In this document: positions 1 through 7,965 of the stretch, in pieces
How positions within the stretch are numbered: the stretch's first letter is position 1
Layout: each line of letters begins with the position of its first letter
Source of the DNA: an uncultured Muribaculaceae bacterium
GTDB taxonomy: Bacteria > Bacteroidota > Bacteroidia > Bacteroidales > Muribaculaceae
Assembly (NCBI GenBank): GCA_910579605.1
Contig: CAJTUG010000041.1
Location: 1 to 17,510 of the forward strand
DNA: 17,510 bases
Direction: 5' to 3'
Made by a program: the position numbers and the translations under genes
Notes under the pieces: generated by a model
Database searches by the model: none
Seen by the model: only the letters and a program-made list of their open reading frames with translations
Told to the model about the DNA's origin: nothing

Positions 1-1566
1 CAATCCATATGCCTGCGCCAATTTTTCCAACGGCATTTTGGGTGCAAATGCAAAATACCGTTCCAATTCACCCAAGAATCTTGTAGGAGCAATAGAACGG
101 AAAATACCCCCTCCGGCGTTATCCAAAACGAACATCTTGAATTTTAATTTTCGGTGAATTAAAGACAATGCCGATATATCATATGCAGCACTCATGTCGC
201 CGGTTATTAATGCAGTTATCTTTTCTGGAGTTACCGAACATGCCCCAATAGCTGTAGATGTACTACCTTCAATCCCGTTGACACCTCTATTCGCATCTAC
301 GAGTTGATCTTTACCATAAAAAAACATTTGGGCATATCTAATAGCCGAACCATTTGAAAATTGGATATCAGCTCCATATCTTTTGAGAATTTCAAACACT
401 GCAAACAATAGGGAAAACTCGTTACCGTCTTTGACAACATATTTTTGCAAAGACTGTAAAGACCTATTTTCCAAAGTTTTCCAAAGTTCAGAATATGGTG
501 TACACTCAGAAGTTGACATCTCAAGATAATCATTAAGCATACAAATAAATTCCTCATATCCAACCGGAATTATTTCTTCCAGACAATCAAACATATCAGG
601 ATAAGAATTTGTATACCCCACATGAACATGAACCGTTCTAACCTCAGTTATGACTTTCTGTAGCATAGCCGCTGTAAAAGTATTTCCCAAAGTAAACACC
701 ATGTCTGGCATTATCGGAATCCCAGATTTTATCTCTGATTCCAAAAAAGGTTCGGCCAACGCTGTTCTCACACTACAGCTCCTAATTTCCTCAAGATTGC
801 TTTGAGCCTCTGTTAAAATACATATTCTGGGGTCTTTAGATAATTGCCTAAGCATGCAGACCAGTCTTGGAGAAGGATGCATCTGTCCGCATACAATGAG
901 TATCTTAGTCAAACTATTAATACGTGTAAAAGCAGTTGGGACAGAAACAGACGTCGTAGGATATACCTTTACGCTTTTTGGCGAATCAGAAAATTGTGTA
1001 TCATCGGTTTCTTCGTTAAGAGGCACATCAAGTTGGACATTTATGTGTACCGGTCCTTTTGGATTTGATTCTACCGCTGCAGCAAGAGCCTTGCACACAT
1101 TTCTTTGGGCATATGCTTCCATTTTAGGACTATTTACATCTACAGGAATATCAACCCATGTTTTGACTATATTAGACAGAGCGCCAGGTTGTCTTATTGT
1201 CTGCTGATCGCAAGTATCAATTCTCCATTGCGGTCGATCTGCGGATATTGCAATCAAAGGTATATTAGAGTAATAAGCCTCCGACAATGCAGGAGCATAA
1301 TTTAGCAAAGCCGAGCCGGAAGTGCATATAAGAGCCACAGGAGCTTCAGTTTTCCGAGCAATGCCAAGAGCAAAAAAAGCTGCTGCACGTTCATCTAATA
1401 CACAATGCACATTAAACAAATCGTTACCAGATTTATCCTTGGCACGCGATACAGCTATTATCAACGGTGCATTCCTTGAACCCGGAGATACTACTATATC
1501 TTTGATTCCATACCATGATAAAAGATGCGATATAATGCGACAGATTTTTTTGTCTGTAGTTCTCAT
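1..1566 (-). CDS. menD: MenD, SEPHCHC synthase (menaquinone biosynthesis), 3' end off window
   Basis: ThDP-dependent enzyme that joins isochorismate and 2-oxoglutarate in menaquinone biosynthesis, in the cytosol. Reading the minus strand from the ATG at 1566 gives 522 uninterrupted codons to the window edge; the family is about 555 residues, so roughly 35 are missing. Seen: SPGSRNAPL at residues 27-35, LDERAAAFFALGIA with the ThDP-activating Glu59, the NRGVNGIEGSTSTA segment before the C-terminal domain, and the ThDP/Mg motif starting GDMSAAYD (G456-D457) and ending in DNAGGGIF (N483). All are MenD hallmarks. The gene stands divergently from an outer-membrane protein gene and has its own promoter, so no menF or other men gene lies directly upstream; any partners would lie beyond the left edge. 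Confidence 0.95.
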   Translation of the reverse strand, partial: MRTTDKKICRIISHLLSWYGIKDIVVSPGSRNAPLIIAVSRAKDKSGNDLFNVHCVLDERAAAFFALGIARKTEAPVALICTSGSALLNYAPALSEAYYSNIPLIAISADRPQWRIDTCDQQTIRQPGALSNIVKTWVDIPVDVNSPKMEAYAQRNVCKALAAAVESNPKGPVHINVQLDVPLNEETDDTQFSDSPKSVKVYPTTSVSVPTAFTRINSLTKILIVCGQMHPSPRLVCMLRQLSKDPRICILTEAQSNLEEIRSCSVRTALAEPFLESEIKSGIPIMPDMVFTLGNTFTAAMLQKVITEVRTVHVHVGYTNSYPDMFDCLEEIIPVGYEEFICMLNDYLEMSTSECTPYSELWKTLENRSLQSLQKYVVKDGNEFSLLFAVFEILKRYGADIQFSNGSAIRYAQMFFYGKDQLVDANRGVNGIEGSTSTAIGACSVTPEKITALITGDMSAAYDISALSLIHRKLKFKMFVLDNAGGGIFRSIAPTRFLGELERYFAFAPKMPLEKLAQAYGL

Positions 1567-1595
1567 ATTGTAGTCTTTTTTTCGCTTTGCTGTAA

Positions 1596-1626
1596 CAAAG
1601 TTAATTTGTTTTTGTTAATTATGCAA
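1596..1626 (-). promoter_or_regulatory. menD promoter, Bacteroidetes sigma-ABfr type
   Basis: On the minus strand TAACTTTG (1603-1596) matches the Bacteroidetes -7 consensus TAnnTTTG exactly. TTG at 1626-1624 lies 20 bp upstream, matching the -33 element. Transcription would start near 1590, about 24 nt before the menD ATG. The site lies in the 73-bp divergent spacer shared with the outer-membrane protein gene. Confidence 0.65.
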
Positions 1627-1639
1627 GAGTATTCATCAC

Positions 1640-2815
1640 ATGAAGGTTTATATCGCAGTCATATTATTCCTAATTTTATCAATACCGGGGATTTGCCAAG
1701 GTGTAATTCCTGATACAATTATTTCTGCAAGCGACACAATAGCAACTACAGAAATAAAGAAAGATAAAAACATTATAGCCAAAATAATGGACTATTTTGA
1801 AGAATCTAACAAACCGAAAGAAAACAAAAAATTTGATTTCAGCCTAATTGGTGGCCCCTACTATTCGTCTGATACCAAATTTGGAATTGGCATGGTGGCT
1901 GCCGGCATATATCGCAGCAATTTAAGCGACACAATTACGCCGCCTTCAGAAATTTCTGTATATGCCGATGCAACTTCTTCGTTGAATTTCACATTTGGAG
2001 TAAGAGGTACGCATATTTTCAACAGCGATAAAGCAAGGCTAATTTATAATGCAAATTTCGCTTATAACACCACTAAATTCTGGGGGGTGGGTTATGAAAA
2101 CAATATCGATGACAATAACGAAATTAAATACCGCTATCTATCTTCTGAACTTGAAGTCGGATTCCTAAAAAGACTTTTACCAAACTTTTTCGTCGGCCCA
2201 ATAGGCAAACTCCACTATCTAAAAGGCCTTGATATGCAAAACACAAGAATTTGGCGCAACCAAAGCACGGAAATACTCAATATCGGAGCCGGTCTCACAA
2301 TACATTACGATACCCGTGATTTCTTAGGGAATCCGTCAAAAGGTGTTTTCTTACGGCTTGACCAATGCTTCAATCCAAGATTTTTTGGTAATAAATATGC
2401 TTTTTCATTGACAGAATTATCCTTTTCTACATACAAAAAAGCATGGAAAGGCGCTATCTTTGCATTTTGTTTCCACACAAGACTAACATATGGCAACACT
2501 CCATGGGGTTTGCTGTCCACTTTTGGAGGATCATACTCTATGCGCGGTTATTACGAAGGCCGTTTCCGCGACAAATGTGAGGCGGATGCATGCCTTGAAC
2601 TACGTCAGCACATTTGGCGCCGCAATGGCTTGGTGGCATGGATAGGTGCTGGTACGGTATTCCCGAAATTTTCAGCGCTTAGATTTAGCAAGGTATTACC
2701 AAACTACGGAATTGGGTACCGTTGGGAATTTAAAAAACGAGTGAATATACGTTTGGATTTAGGTTTCGGACGTCACCAAACAGGTTTTATTTTTAGTATT
2801 AATGAAGCATTTTAA
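1640..2815 (+). CDS. Omp85/BamA-TamA-like outer-membrane beta-barrel protein lacking POTRA domains
   Basis: 391 residues. A signal peptide covers about residues 1-20 (MKVYIAVILFLILSIPGICQ) and is followed by a short charged linker. The rest is alternating aromatic/polar sequence typical of a transmembrane barrel, beginning FDFSLIGGPYYSSDTKFGIG and ending in a terminal phenylalanine. The motif RGYYEGRFRD at residues 302-311 matches the (V/I)RG(F/Y) loop-6 motif of the Omp85 superfamily. There is no room for POTRA repeats, so it resembles the C-terminal 'surface antigen' barrel alone, as found in many Bacteroidetes proteins. Its substrate is unknown. Its stop codon lies inside the downstream phosphoethanolamine transferase gene (14-bp overlap), so the two are probably co-translated. 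No convincing plus-strand promoter was seen in the short upstream spacer. Confidence 0.82.
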   Translation: MKVYIAVILFLILSIPGICQGVIPDTIISASDTIATTEIKKDKNIIAKIMDYFEESNKPKENKKFDFSLIGGPYYSSDTKFGIGMVAAGIYRSNLSDTITPPSEISVYADATSSLNFTFGVRGTHIFNSDKARLIYNANFAYNTTKFWGVGYENNIDDNNEIKYRYLSSELEVGFLKRLLPNFFVGPIGKLHYLKGLDMQNTRIWRNQSTEILNIGAGLTIHYDTRDFLGNPSKGVFLRLDQCFNPRFFGNKYAFSLTELSFSTYKKAWKGAIFAFCFHTRLTYGNTPWGLLSTFGGSYSMRGYYEGRFRDKCEADACLELRQHIWRRNGLVAWIGAGTVFPKFSALRFSKVLPNYGIGYRWEFKKRVNIRLDLGFGRHQTGFIFSINEAF

Positions 2816-4484
2816 ACATATCATACAACAGCTAAAAAATCAATTGCCAGCTATAGTGCTATGCCTATTACCTGTAGCACTCATCGTGCCGAATATTGTA
2901 TTGGATATTACAGAGAATCTATACCCTCCCACGATAAAGGCAGCAAATATACTCTTGCCGTTAGGCATATATATATTACTATTATCTGTTTGGAAAAAAA
3001 ACGGATGGATGAGCCTATTCATGATTCCGATAATGGTTCTTTGTGCATTCCAGATAGTTCTGCTTTATCTCTATGGTCAGTCTATTATAGCCATCGACAT
3101 GTTTCTTAACGTAGCAACAACAAATTCACGTGAGGTTGGCGAACTTCTCAAGAACCTGAAAGAAGCAATTCTAATAGTGGTAGTACTATATACACCGTTT
3201 ATAGTAGCTGCAATATATCTCATAATCAAAAAAAAATATATAAATACTACTGCAATGAAACGCGGTAAGATTATTGGATTGATTACATCAATAGCAGGAG
3301 TAATATGCCTTGCTTTAAGTGCAAAACCAATGCCTATGCGCACCATATTTCCATTAAATGTAAGTTCCAATATTGTGTCGGCATTATCACGCGTGGAAGA
3401 GTCTCGAAATTATATATATACATCATCTAAATTTGTGTTCAATGCCAAAACAACGAGAACCGATTCTTTACCAGAAATCTACGTTTTGGTAATAGGTGAA
3501 ACTGCACGGGCAGGCAACTGGCAGCTTTGCGGCTACCAACGTCACACCAACCCCAAGCTATCGTCAAGAGATAGATTGATTTTCTTCCCAAAGACATTGT
3601 CAGAAAGCAATACTACCCACAAAAGTGTGCCTTTGATACTATCACATCTAAGCGCTCGAGAATTTGGAGATTCCTTAAAAAGCGTCAAATGTATATTTAA
3701 AGCTTTTGAAGAGTCCGGATTTAAAACAGCTTGGTTTTCAAACCAGCAACGCAATCATTCATATATAGATGAATTCGGGAATCAAGCCGATACCTGTCTT
3801 TTCATAAGCGATGACGGATGCGAACATTTCGACGAGGAATTAATTCCTCTGTTGACAGAGTTTTGCTCGCAACACGATAAAAAAAAGAAATTTGTGGTTT
3901 TGCACTCATATGGCTCTCATTTCAACTACGACGAACGTTGTCCAGATAAATATCATGTTTATGAACCTTGCCAAAACACAGAAGCAGATAAGGCCAACCG
4001 CCAGTCGCTTATCAACGCATATGATAACACGGTTCTTTATACCGATTATTTCTTAGATAAAGTAGCTTCGGTTATAGACTCCCTTCATTGCCCAGGTGCA
4101 ATGCTATATCTTGCGGATCATGGCGAGGATATTTTTGACGACAACAGAGAACGATTTCTCCATGCATCACCCACAGCCACCTTCTGGCAACTCCATGTAC
4201 CTATGTTTATTTACGCTAACAGTGAATATTCCATTAATTTCAAAGAAAAATTAGGATATGCCGAAGACAACAGCCATAAAATAGTTTCGTCAAGTTCTAC
4301 GGCTTTTAACACGATACTTGACATTGCCGGTATCGATACGCCTTTTTTAAACAAATCTCAATCGCTTGTCTCTCCATCTTACTCCTATAAAGATTTTTGC
4401 TTTCTCAACGACTACAATGAAGCAGTAGATGCCTCTCAAGCAGGAATGAACAAAACAGACTTATCATTGATGAAAAATTGGTGA
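2802..4484 (+). CDS. eptA: Lipid A phosphoethanolamine transferase (EptA-like, sulfatase fold)
   Basis: 560 residues. Inner-membrane enzyme family that moves phosphoethanolamine from phosphatidylethanolamine to lipid A or another envelope glycan. Five hydrophobic segments lie in the N-terminal ~175 residues (about 14-34, 45-63, 69-92, 122-142 and 157-173), followed by a periplasmic alkaline-phosphatase-like domain. By alignment to EptA, the zinc ligands and nucleophile would be E233 (IGETARAGN), T272 (NTTHKSVP), D439 and H440 (LADHGED), with H373 and H454 as further active-site histidines. All are present, so the enzyme should be active. The start overlaps the upstream barrel gene by 14 bp; ispE follows after 30 bp. 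The gene carries three A-tracts of 8, 9 and 8 nt. The acceptor (lipid A versus other glycan) is inferred. Confidence 0.88.
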   Translation: MKHFKHIIQQLKNQLPAIVLCLLPVALIVPNIVLDITENLYPPTIKAANILLPLGIYILLLSVWKKNGWMSLFMIPIMVLCAFQIVLLYLYGQSIIAIDMFLNVATTNSREVGELLKNLKEAILIVVVLYTPFIVAAIYLIIKKKYINTTAMKRGKIIGLITSIAGVICLALSAKPMPMRTIFPLNVSSNIVSALSRVEESRNYIYTSSKFVFNAKTTRTDSLPEIYVLVIGETARAGNWQLCGYQRHTNPKLSSRDRLIFFPKTLSESNTTHKSVPLILSHLSAREFGDSLKSVKCIFKAFEESGFKTAWFSNQQRNHSYIDEFGNQADTCLFISDDGCEHFDEELIPLLTEFCSQHDKKKKFVVLHSYGSHFNYDERCPDKYHVYEPCQNTEADKANRQSLINAYDNTVLYTDYFLDKVASVIDSLHCPGAMLYLADHGEDIFDDNRERFLHASPTATFWQLHVPMFIYANSEYSINFKEKLGYAEDNSHKIVSSSSTAFNTILDIAGIDTPFLNKSQSLVSPSYSYKDFCFLNDYNEAVDASQAGMNKTDLSLMKNW

Positions 4485-4500
4485 AAAGTTAGTATTTTTG
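4467..4500 (+). promoter_or_regulatory. ispE: possible internal promoter for ispE
   Basis: TATTTTTG at 4493-4500 fits the TAnnTTTG -7 consensus. The nearest TTG candidate for -33 is at 4467-4469, giving a slightly long 23-bp spacing. The -33 part would lie inside the end of the PEtN transferase gene and the transcript would start only about 10 nt before the ispE ATG, so this is tentative. Confidence 0.4.
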
Positions 4501-4514
4501 CAAAAAAAGATAAT

Positions 4515-5366
4515 ATGGTAACTTTTCCTAATGCCAAAATAAATCTGGGCCTGCGCATAACATCAAAACGCCCCGACGGATATCACAATATCGAGAGCAT
4601 TATGCTCCCAATAGCATGGAATGATATTCTTGAAATAGTTCCCGGACGAAAAGGGCTTCAATTGCATCTTTCGGGACTGGAACTGCCCTCTTGCCCTAAT
4701 GAAGACAATCTTGTATTGAAAGCTTTGAGACGACTGGAAGCTGAGACTGGCATTGTTTTGCCTCCGTCGGAAATATATCTCCATAAATCAATTCCATTCG
4801 GTGCAGGGACAGGCGGTGGGTCTGCAGATGCAGCTTTTGCCTTGATCGCTGCAAATGAACTCTATAATCTTGGTATCGATAAAGAAAACCTTGCTAAAAT
4901 TGCTTCTAAGGTAGGTGCAGATTGTGCTTTCTTTATTTATAATAAACCTCAGATAGCAAGTGGTATCGGCGACATTTTAAACGATGTTGATGTATCTATC
5001 TTAAATTCTTTCCATCTTCTTGTAATAAAACCTCAAAGTCAAAGCGTTTCTACGAAAGCCGCTTATGCCGGGGTGACGCCAAAGGGCGGAATCACTGCAG
5101 AAACTCTTTGTTCAGAACTCAAAATACCTGTTGAACAATGGCAGGCCAGAGGTATACTTATAAACGATTTTGAAGAATCCATATTCCCTCTAAGACCTGA
5201 GATTAAAGAGGTTAAGGATAAACTGTTAAGTAATGGTGCAGTCTATGCATCAATGAGTGGCTCTGGGGCATCGGTCTACGGCTTATTCCGTAACGAAAAT
5301 CTTGCAAGCGCAGCTGTAGATAAGTTTAATAATTGTGATGTATTGTTGCAAAAGATTAATTATTAA
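4515..5366 (+). CDS. ispE: 4-diphosphocytidyl-2-C-methyl-D-erythritol kinase
   Basis: 283 residues, the same length as the E. coli enzyme. It phosphorylates the 2-hydroxyl of CDP-methylerythritol with ATP in the MEP route to isoprenoids, in the cytosol. Visible motifs: N-terminal PNAKINLGL (Lys8), RPDGYHNIESIMLP, the GHMP-kinase ATP loop PFGAGTGGGSADAA at residues 94-107, GADCAFF with the predicted catalytic Asp136, and C-terminal MSGSGASVYGLF. All fit IspE. It lies 30 bp after the PEtN transferase gene and may be read from that operon, from its own weak promoter, or both. Its isoprenoid product supplies the menaquinone tail, which links it in function to menD at the left end. Confidence 0.96.
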   Translation: MVTFPNAKINLGLRITSKRPDGYHNIESIMLPIAWNDILEIVPGRKGLQLHLSGLELPSCPNEDNLVLKALRRLEAETGIVLPPSEIYLHKSIPFGAGTGGGSADAAFALIAANELYNLGIDKENLAKIASKVGADCAFFIYNKPQIASGIGDILNDVDVSILNSFHLLVIKPQSQSVSTKAAYAGVTPKGGITAETLCSELKIPVEQWQARGILINDFEESIFPLRPEIKEVKDKLLSNGAVYASMSGSGASVYGLFRNENLASAAVDKFNNCDVLLQKINY

Positions 5367-5461
5367 TGTTTGCCAAATATTTGAAAGAAAAAAATTAGTT
5401 AAAAGCACAGCAAATGTGGTAAAAAAACAATAATTACTGCGATTTTTCTGGAGTATTTGAG

Positions 5462-5469
5462 TATATTTG
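5462..5469 (+). promoter_or_regulatory. probable htrA promoter (-7 element)
   Basis: TATATTTG matches TAnnTTTG exactly and lies 59 bp upstream of the chosen htrA start, implying a leader of about 50 nt. No clear TTTG was found at the expected -33 distance, so confidence is moderate. The rest of the 162-bp spacer after ispE is AT-rich with no obvious terminator. Confidence 0.5.
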
Positions 5470-5528
5470 CAGAAACAGTTCTACATCTATACTTTAAAAT
5501 ACAGTATCTTAAAATCACATTCAGTGCA

Positions 5529-6965
5529 ATGAAAAAATCTCTGATTACACTAATTTTGTCGGGAGGCATAGTTCTTGGAGCGTATGCCCAAGACAGCCGT
5601 TTCATTTCACAAAACGACTTTACAAAAGCCGCTGAACAAACGGTAAATGGAGTTGTATCCATCAAAAGTTTCGCGACACCATCTCAAAGGCAGACCTATG
5701 GGCAGGATTATTATTCCGATCCGTTTTTCGACTTTTTTTTCGGATCTCCTCGCGGACGCCGCCAACAACCTAAACAAGAAGAGCCAAAACAGCAACAATT
5801 GGGCCTTGGTTCTGGAGTGATAATAAGCGAAGACGGATACATCGTAACCAATAACCATGTGGTTGCTGAAGCTGAACGTCTTGAGGTGACACTTAACGAC
5901 AATCGCAATTTTGAAGCCACTGTTATAGGCACAGACCCTACTACAGACCTTGCTCTTTTGAAGATCAACGCTCCCGACCTCCATATTATTCCCATGGGGA
6001 ACTCAGAAAATCTCAAAGTTGGCGAATGGGTTATCGCTGTAGGCAACCCGTTTGGTTTTACATCTACCGTCACTTCCGGTATAGTGTCGGCAAAAGCCAG
6101 AAACATATCGTCTTCCACTGGAATGCCATCGACAGGAGGCATAGAATCTTATATCCAGACAGACGCAGCTGTAAACCGAGGAAATTCGGGTGGAGCCCTC
6201 GTGAATCTTGACGGAGAACTTGTAGGAATAAATACAGCCATTTATTCTCAAACCGGAGCCTACGCAGGTTGCTCGTTTGCCATACCAACATCCATCGTGC
6301 AGAAAGTTGTTTCAGATCTCAAAGAATATGGTGCGGTACAACGTGCGTATTTAGGCATACGGTTTGTTGAGGTGACGCCTGAGCTTATTCAAGAAAAAGG
6401 AATCAAAAATATAAGCGCAGGAATCTATGTAGTTCAAGTAGAGGATCGTTCTGCAGCTCTTGACGCAGGATTGACAGAAGGCGATGTAATAGTAGAAATA
6501 AATGGTTACCCCATTCGTTCCACTGCAGAGCTTCAAGAGACGATTGCCCGCCAAAGTCCTGGCGATGATGTTGAAATTTGTTTCTACAGAAACGGCAACA
6601 AGCAAAGCACATCGGCAACTTTACGCAACAACCATGGCGATCTTACTCTTTCAAGACCCGATAACTCTTCTTCGCTTGGAGCATCATTTACCGCAGTAAA
6701 TCCCGACACAGCTCAAAGGCTTGGTATAAGGAGTGGTGTTGAAGTCTCCGAGATAAAACAAGGAGGTAGGTTTAGCGAGGCAAATATCCGGCAAGGATTC
6801 ATAATTTTGTCCATCAACAATCAGCGAGTAACTAAACCAGAGGATATAGAAACCCTCTATAAACTCTATACCAATACAAATTCACAGATGGAACCTGTTT
6901 GGTTTATCTCCGGAATATACCCCACAGGCAAATCGGCATACTACGCAGTTCCGCTTAAAGACTAA
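5529..6965 (+). CDS. htrA: Periplasmic HtrA/DegP-type serine protease with two PDZ domains
   Basis: 478 residues from the ATG at 5529. The frame is open upstream to 5457, but only the 5529 start puts a signal peptide (MKKSLITLILSGGIVLGAYA, cleavage near residue 20) at the N-terminus, and a promoter-like element lies between the two. The family degrades or chaperones misfolded envelope proteins. The trypsin-like domain spans about residues 31-265, with catalytic triad His110 (TNNHVV), Asp140 (TTDLALL) and Ser220 (RGNSGG). PDZ1 covers about 270-365 (YLGIRF, then GLTEGDVIVEINGYPI) and a divergent PDZ2 about 383-475. A Phe-rich and Gln/Lys/Pro-rich linker (residues 64-90) replaces the long LA loop of E. 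coli DegP. The gene is probably monocistronic and ends in a strong hairpin. Confidence 0.94.
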   Translation: MKKSLITLILSGGIVLGAYAQDSRFISQNDFTKAAEQTVNGVVSIKSFATPSQRQTYGQDYYSDPFFDFFFGSPRGRRQQPKQEEPKQQQLGLGSGVIISEDGYIVTNNHVVAEAERLEVTLNDNRNFEATVIGTDPTTDLALLKINAPDLHIIPMGNSENLKVGEWVIAVGNPFGFTSTVTSGIVSAKARNISSSTGMPSTGGIESYIQTDAAVNRGNSGGALVNLDGELVGINTAIYSQTGAYAGCSFAIPTSIVQKVVSDLKEYGAVQRAYLGIRFVEVTPELIQEKGIKNISAGIYVVQVEDRSAALDAGLTEGDVIVEINGYPIRSTAELQETIARQSPGDDVEICFYRNGNKQSTSATLRNNHGDLTLSRPDNSSSLGASFTAVNPDTAQRLGIRSGVEVSEIKQGGRFSEANIRQGFIILSINNQRVTKPEDIETLYKLYTNTNSQMEPVWFISGIYPTGKSAYYAVPLKD

Positions 6966-6969
6966 AAAT

Positions 6970-7004
6970 CATATGGGGAGCGAACAAATCTCACTCCCCA
7001 TATG
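6970..7004 (+). terminator. hairpin after htrA, likely terminator
   Basis: Perfect 11-bp inverted repeat (CATATGGGGAG and CTCCCCATATG) with a 13-nt loop, starting 5 nt after the htrA stop. Only a weak U-rich stretch follows (TTATATAAG), so it could be a terminator, a processing or stability element at the transcript end, or both. Confidence 0.65.
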
Positions 7005-7050
7005 TTATATAAGAAAAATTTAATAACATCACACATAAACTAAATAAAAC

Positions 7051-7254
7051 ATGAAAGCTCTTCCCGTAATCATCGCCGCAGTTGGCGGCGCACTTGTAGG
7101 CGCAGCAGCCGCTCTTCTTGTAGCACCGGCAAAAGGCAGCGAAACTCGCGAAGCCATTAAGAACTATATTCGTTCTCACGTCCCCGGAATCAAAGAAAAC
7201 GATCTTGAAAGCCTTGCCGACCAAATAGCCGAAGAAATCAAGGACGTAAAATAA
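7051..7254 (+). CDS. small YtxH-like membrane protein, copy 1
   Basis: 67 residues. The N-terminus is one glycine/alanine-rich transmembrane helix (residues 5-25) followed by APAKGSETREAI, the pattern of the YtxH domain (small-residue helix, then AP-x-x-G-x-x-x-R). The C-terminal part (about 50-66) is an acidic amphipathic helix, LESLADQIAEEIK. YtxH-like proteins are linked to stress or stationary phase in some bacteria, but no biochemical activity is established. It is the first of four closely spaced small genes, and a paralogue follows 56 bp downstream. It is probably an inner-membrane protein with a cytoplasmic C-terminus. No TAnnTTTG promoter was found between the hairpin and this start, so part of its expression may come from htrA read-through. 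Confidence 0.78.
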   Translation: MKALPVIIAAVGGALVGAAAALLVAPAKGSETREAIKNYIRSHVPGIKENDLESLADQIAEEIKDVK

Positions 7255-7310
7255 AATAATTAGTTTAATATTCAGTTAAGTAATCCATAATACCCCAAAA
7301 ATTCAACATT

Positions 7311-7505
7311 ATGAACGGATTCTTTTCATTCGTAGCCGGAGCCATTGTTGGCGGAGTGGCCACAGCATTACTCACCCCTACAACCGGGCCGGAACTACGT
7401 GCACGCATAAAAATCTATCTCCAGAAACGTGGCATCATTGCAGCCGACAATCTTGACGAGCTTGTAGAAATGATAGCTGCCGAGGTAGAAGAAAAGACAA
7501 AATAA
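7311..7505 (+). CDS. small YtxH-like membrane protein, copy 2
   Basis: 64 residues, and a tandem paralogue of the preceding gene. It shares the glycine-zipper helix (residues 5-22, FVAGAIVGGVATALL), the helix-capping TPTTGPELRARIK, and an acidic C-terminal helix (LDELVEMIAAEVEEK) that aligns with LESLADQIAEEIK in copy 1. The helix has several Gly/Ala positions at i, i+4 spacing, which suggests packing against itself or its paralogue; hetero-oligomer formation is inference. A G+C-rich hairpin lies 18 bp after its stop, before the holin-like gene. Confidence 0.78.
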   Translation: MNGFFSFVAGAIVGGVATALLTPTTGPELRARIKIYLQKRGIIAADNLDELVEMIAAEVEEKTK

Positions 7506-7523
7506 ATATCCATAGGGATACAA

Positions 7524-7552
7524 GCGCGGGCTTCTCGTAAAGTTGCCCGCGC
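7524..7552 (+). terminator. intercistronic hairpin (terminator, attenuator or processing site)
   Basis: Perfect 8-bp G+C-rich stem (GCGCGGGC and GCCCGCGC) with a 13-nt loop, between the second YtxH gene and the YqjE-like gene. No U-run follows directly, so full termination is uncertain. It may lower or segment expression of the two downstream genes. It covers an upstream in-frame TTG at 7543, an added reason to prefer the ATG at 7582. Confidence 0.5.
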
Positions 7553-7581
7553 CTACAATTTATCAGATTGAACATCGCATT

Positions 7582-7965
7582 ATGACAGAATCAGGAGAAA
7601 AAGCCACAAGCGGTTTAGCAACTATAATAGGTAAATATCTAAAACTGCTCATAGAAGACACCCGGCTCAACATTGCGGAGAAACTCACGCGTCTGTTATC
7701 AGCAATCACTATTTTTGCGCTCCTCCTCATTACGGGAAGTATAGCTATAGTCTTTATATCTCTGTGGGCATGCTACTTGCTATCCGAAGTGTTGCCGCAA
7801 TATTGGTCGTTCCTTATTGTTGCAGGGTTCTATATCATACTCTTCTTTTCAGTATATCTTTTAAAGAAAGGTTTGATAATAAATCCTATAGCACGTTTCA
7901 TCAGCAAAATACTACTAAACCCTCCTGTTGAACAATCGCAAACAAACTCCGGAACAAATGCTTAA
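7582..7965 (+). CDS. YqjE / holin-superfamily-III-like membrane protein (DUF1469 type)
   Basis: 127 residues from the ATG at 7582. An in-frame TTG at 7543 would add 13 residues but lies in a hairpin arm. The protein has an amphipathic N-terminal region (10-37, with KYLKLLIEDTRLNIAEKLTRL), two transmembrane helices (about 38-67 and 75-94) and a polar tail. This is the architecture of the YqjE/Actinobacterial holin-X-like family. In enterobacteria YqjE sits beside the membrane-anchored ElaB/YqjD-type proteins, and here it sits beside two YtxH-like proteins, a comparable arrangement. The 'holin' label is a family name only: there is no lysis cassette or phage gene nearby. The last 8 bp overlap the next gene. 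Confidence 0.72.
   Translation: MTESGEKATSGLATIIGKYLKLLIEDTRLNIAEKLTRLLSAITIFALLLITGSIAIVFISLWACYLLSEVLPQYWSFLIVAGFYIILFFSVYLLKKGLIINPIARFISKILLNPPVEQSQTNSGTNA

Noticed and set aside
854..1207. 117-codon plus-strand open frame inside menD
   Set aside because: It is antisense to a fully conserved menD reading frame, with low-complexity Cys/Ser/Thr-rich content typical of a shadow frame.
5500..5522. Approximate tandem repeat (CTTTAAAATAC / TATCTTAAAATCAC) before htrA as an operator
   Set aside because: Imperfect, AT-rich and downstream of the likely promoter; not distinguishable from background.
5457..5528. In-frame N-terminal extension of htrA from an upstream ATG at 5457
   Set aside because: It would bury the signal peptide behind 24 residues and begin upstream of the likely -7 promoter element at 5462-5469; the start at 5529 gives a normal exported HtrA.
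5733..5740. Eight-T tract in htrA as a phase-variation switch
   Set aside because: It encodes part of a DPFFDFFFG-like stretch that I recall as common in Bacteroidetes HtrA proteins, so codon content explains it; switching off a housekeeping protease is unlikely.
7543..7581. TTG start for the YqjE-like gene
   Set aside because: It lies in the arm of a hairpin and adds 13 residues unlike the family; the ATG at 7582 fits better.
7582..7965. Prophage or lysis cassette suggested by the holin-like protein
   Set aside because: No endolysin, integrase, structural phage gene or attachment repeat is near; YqjE-like chromosomal proteins share this family.
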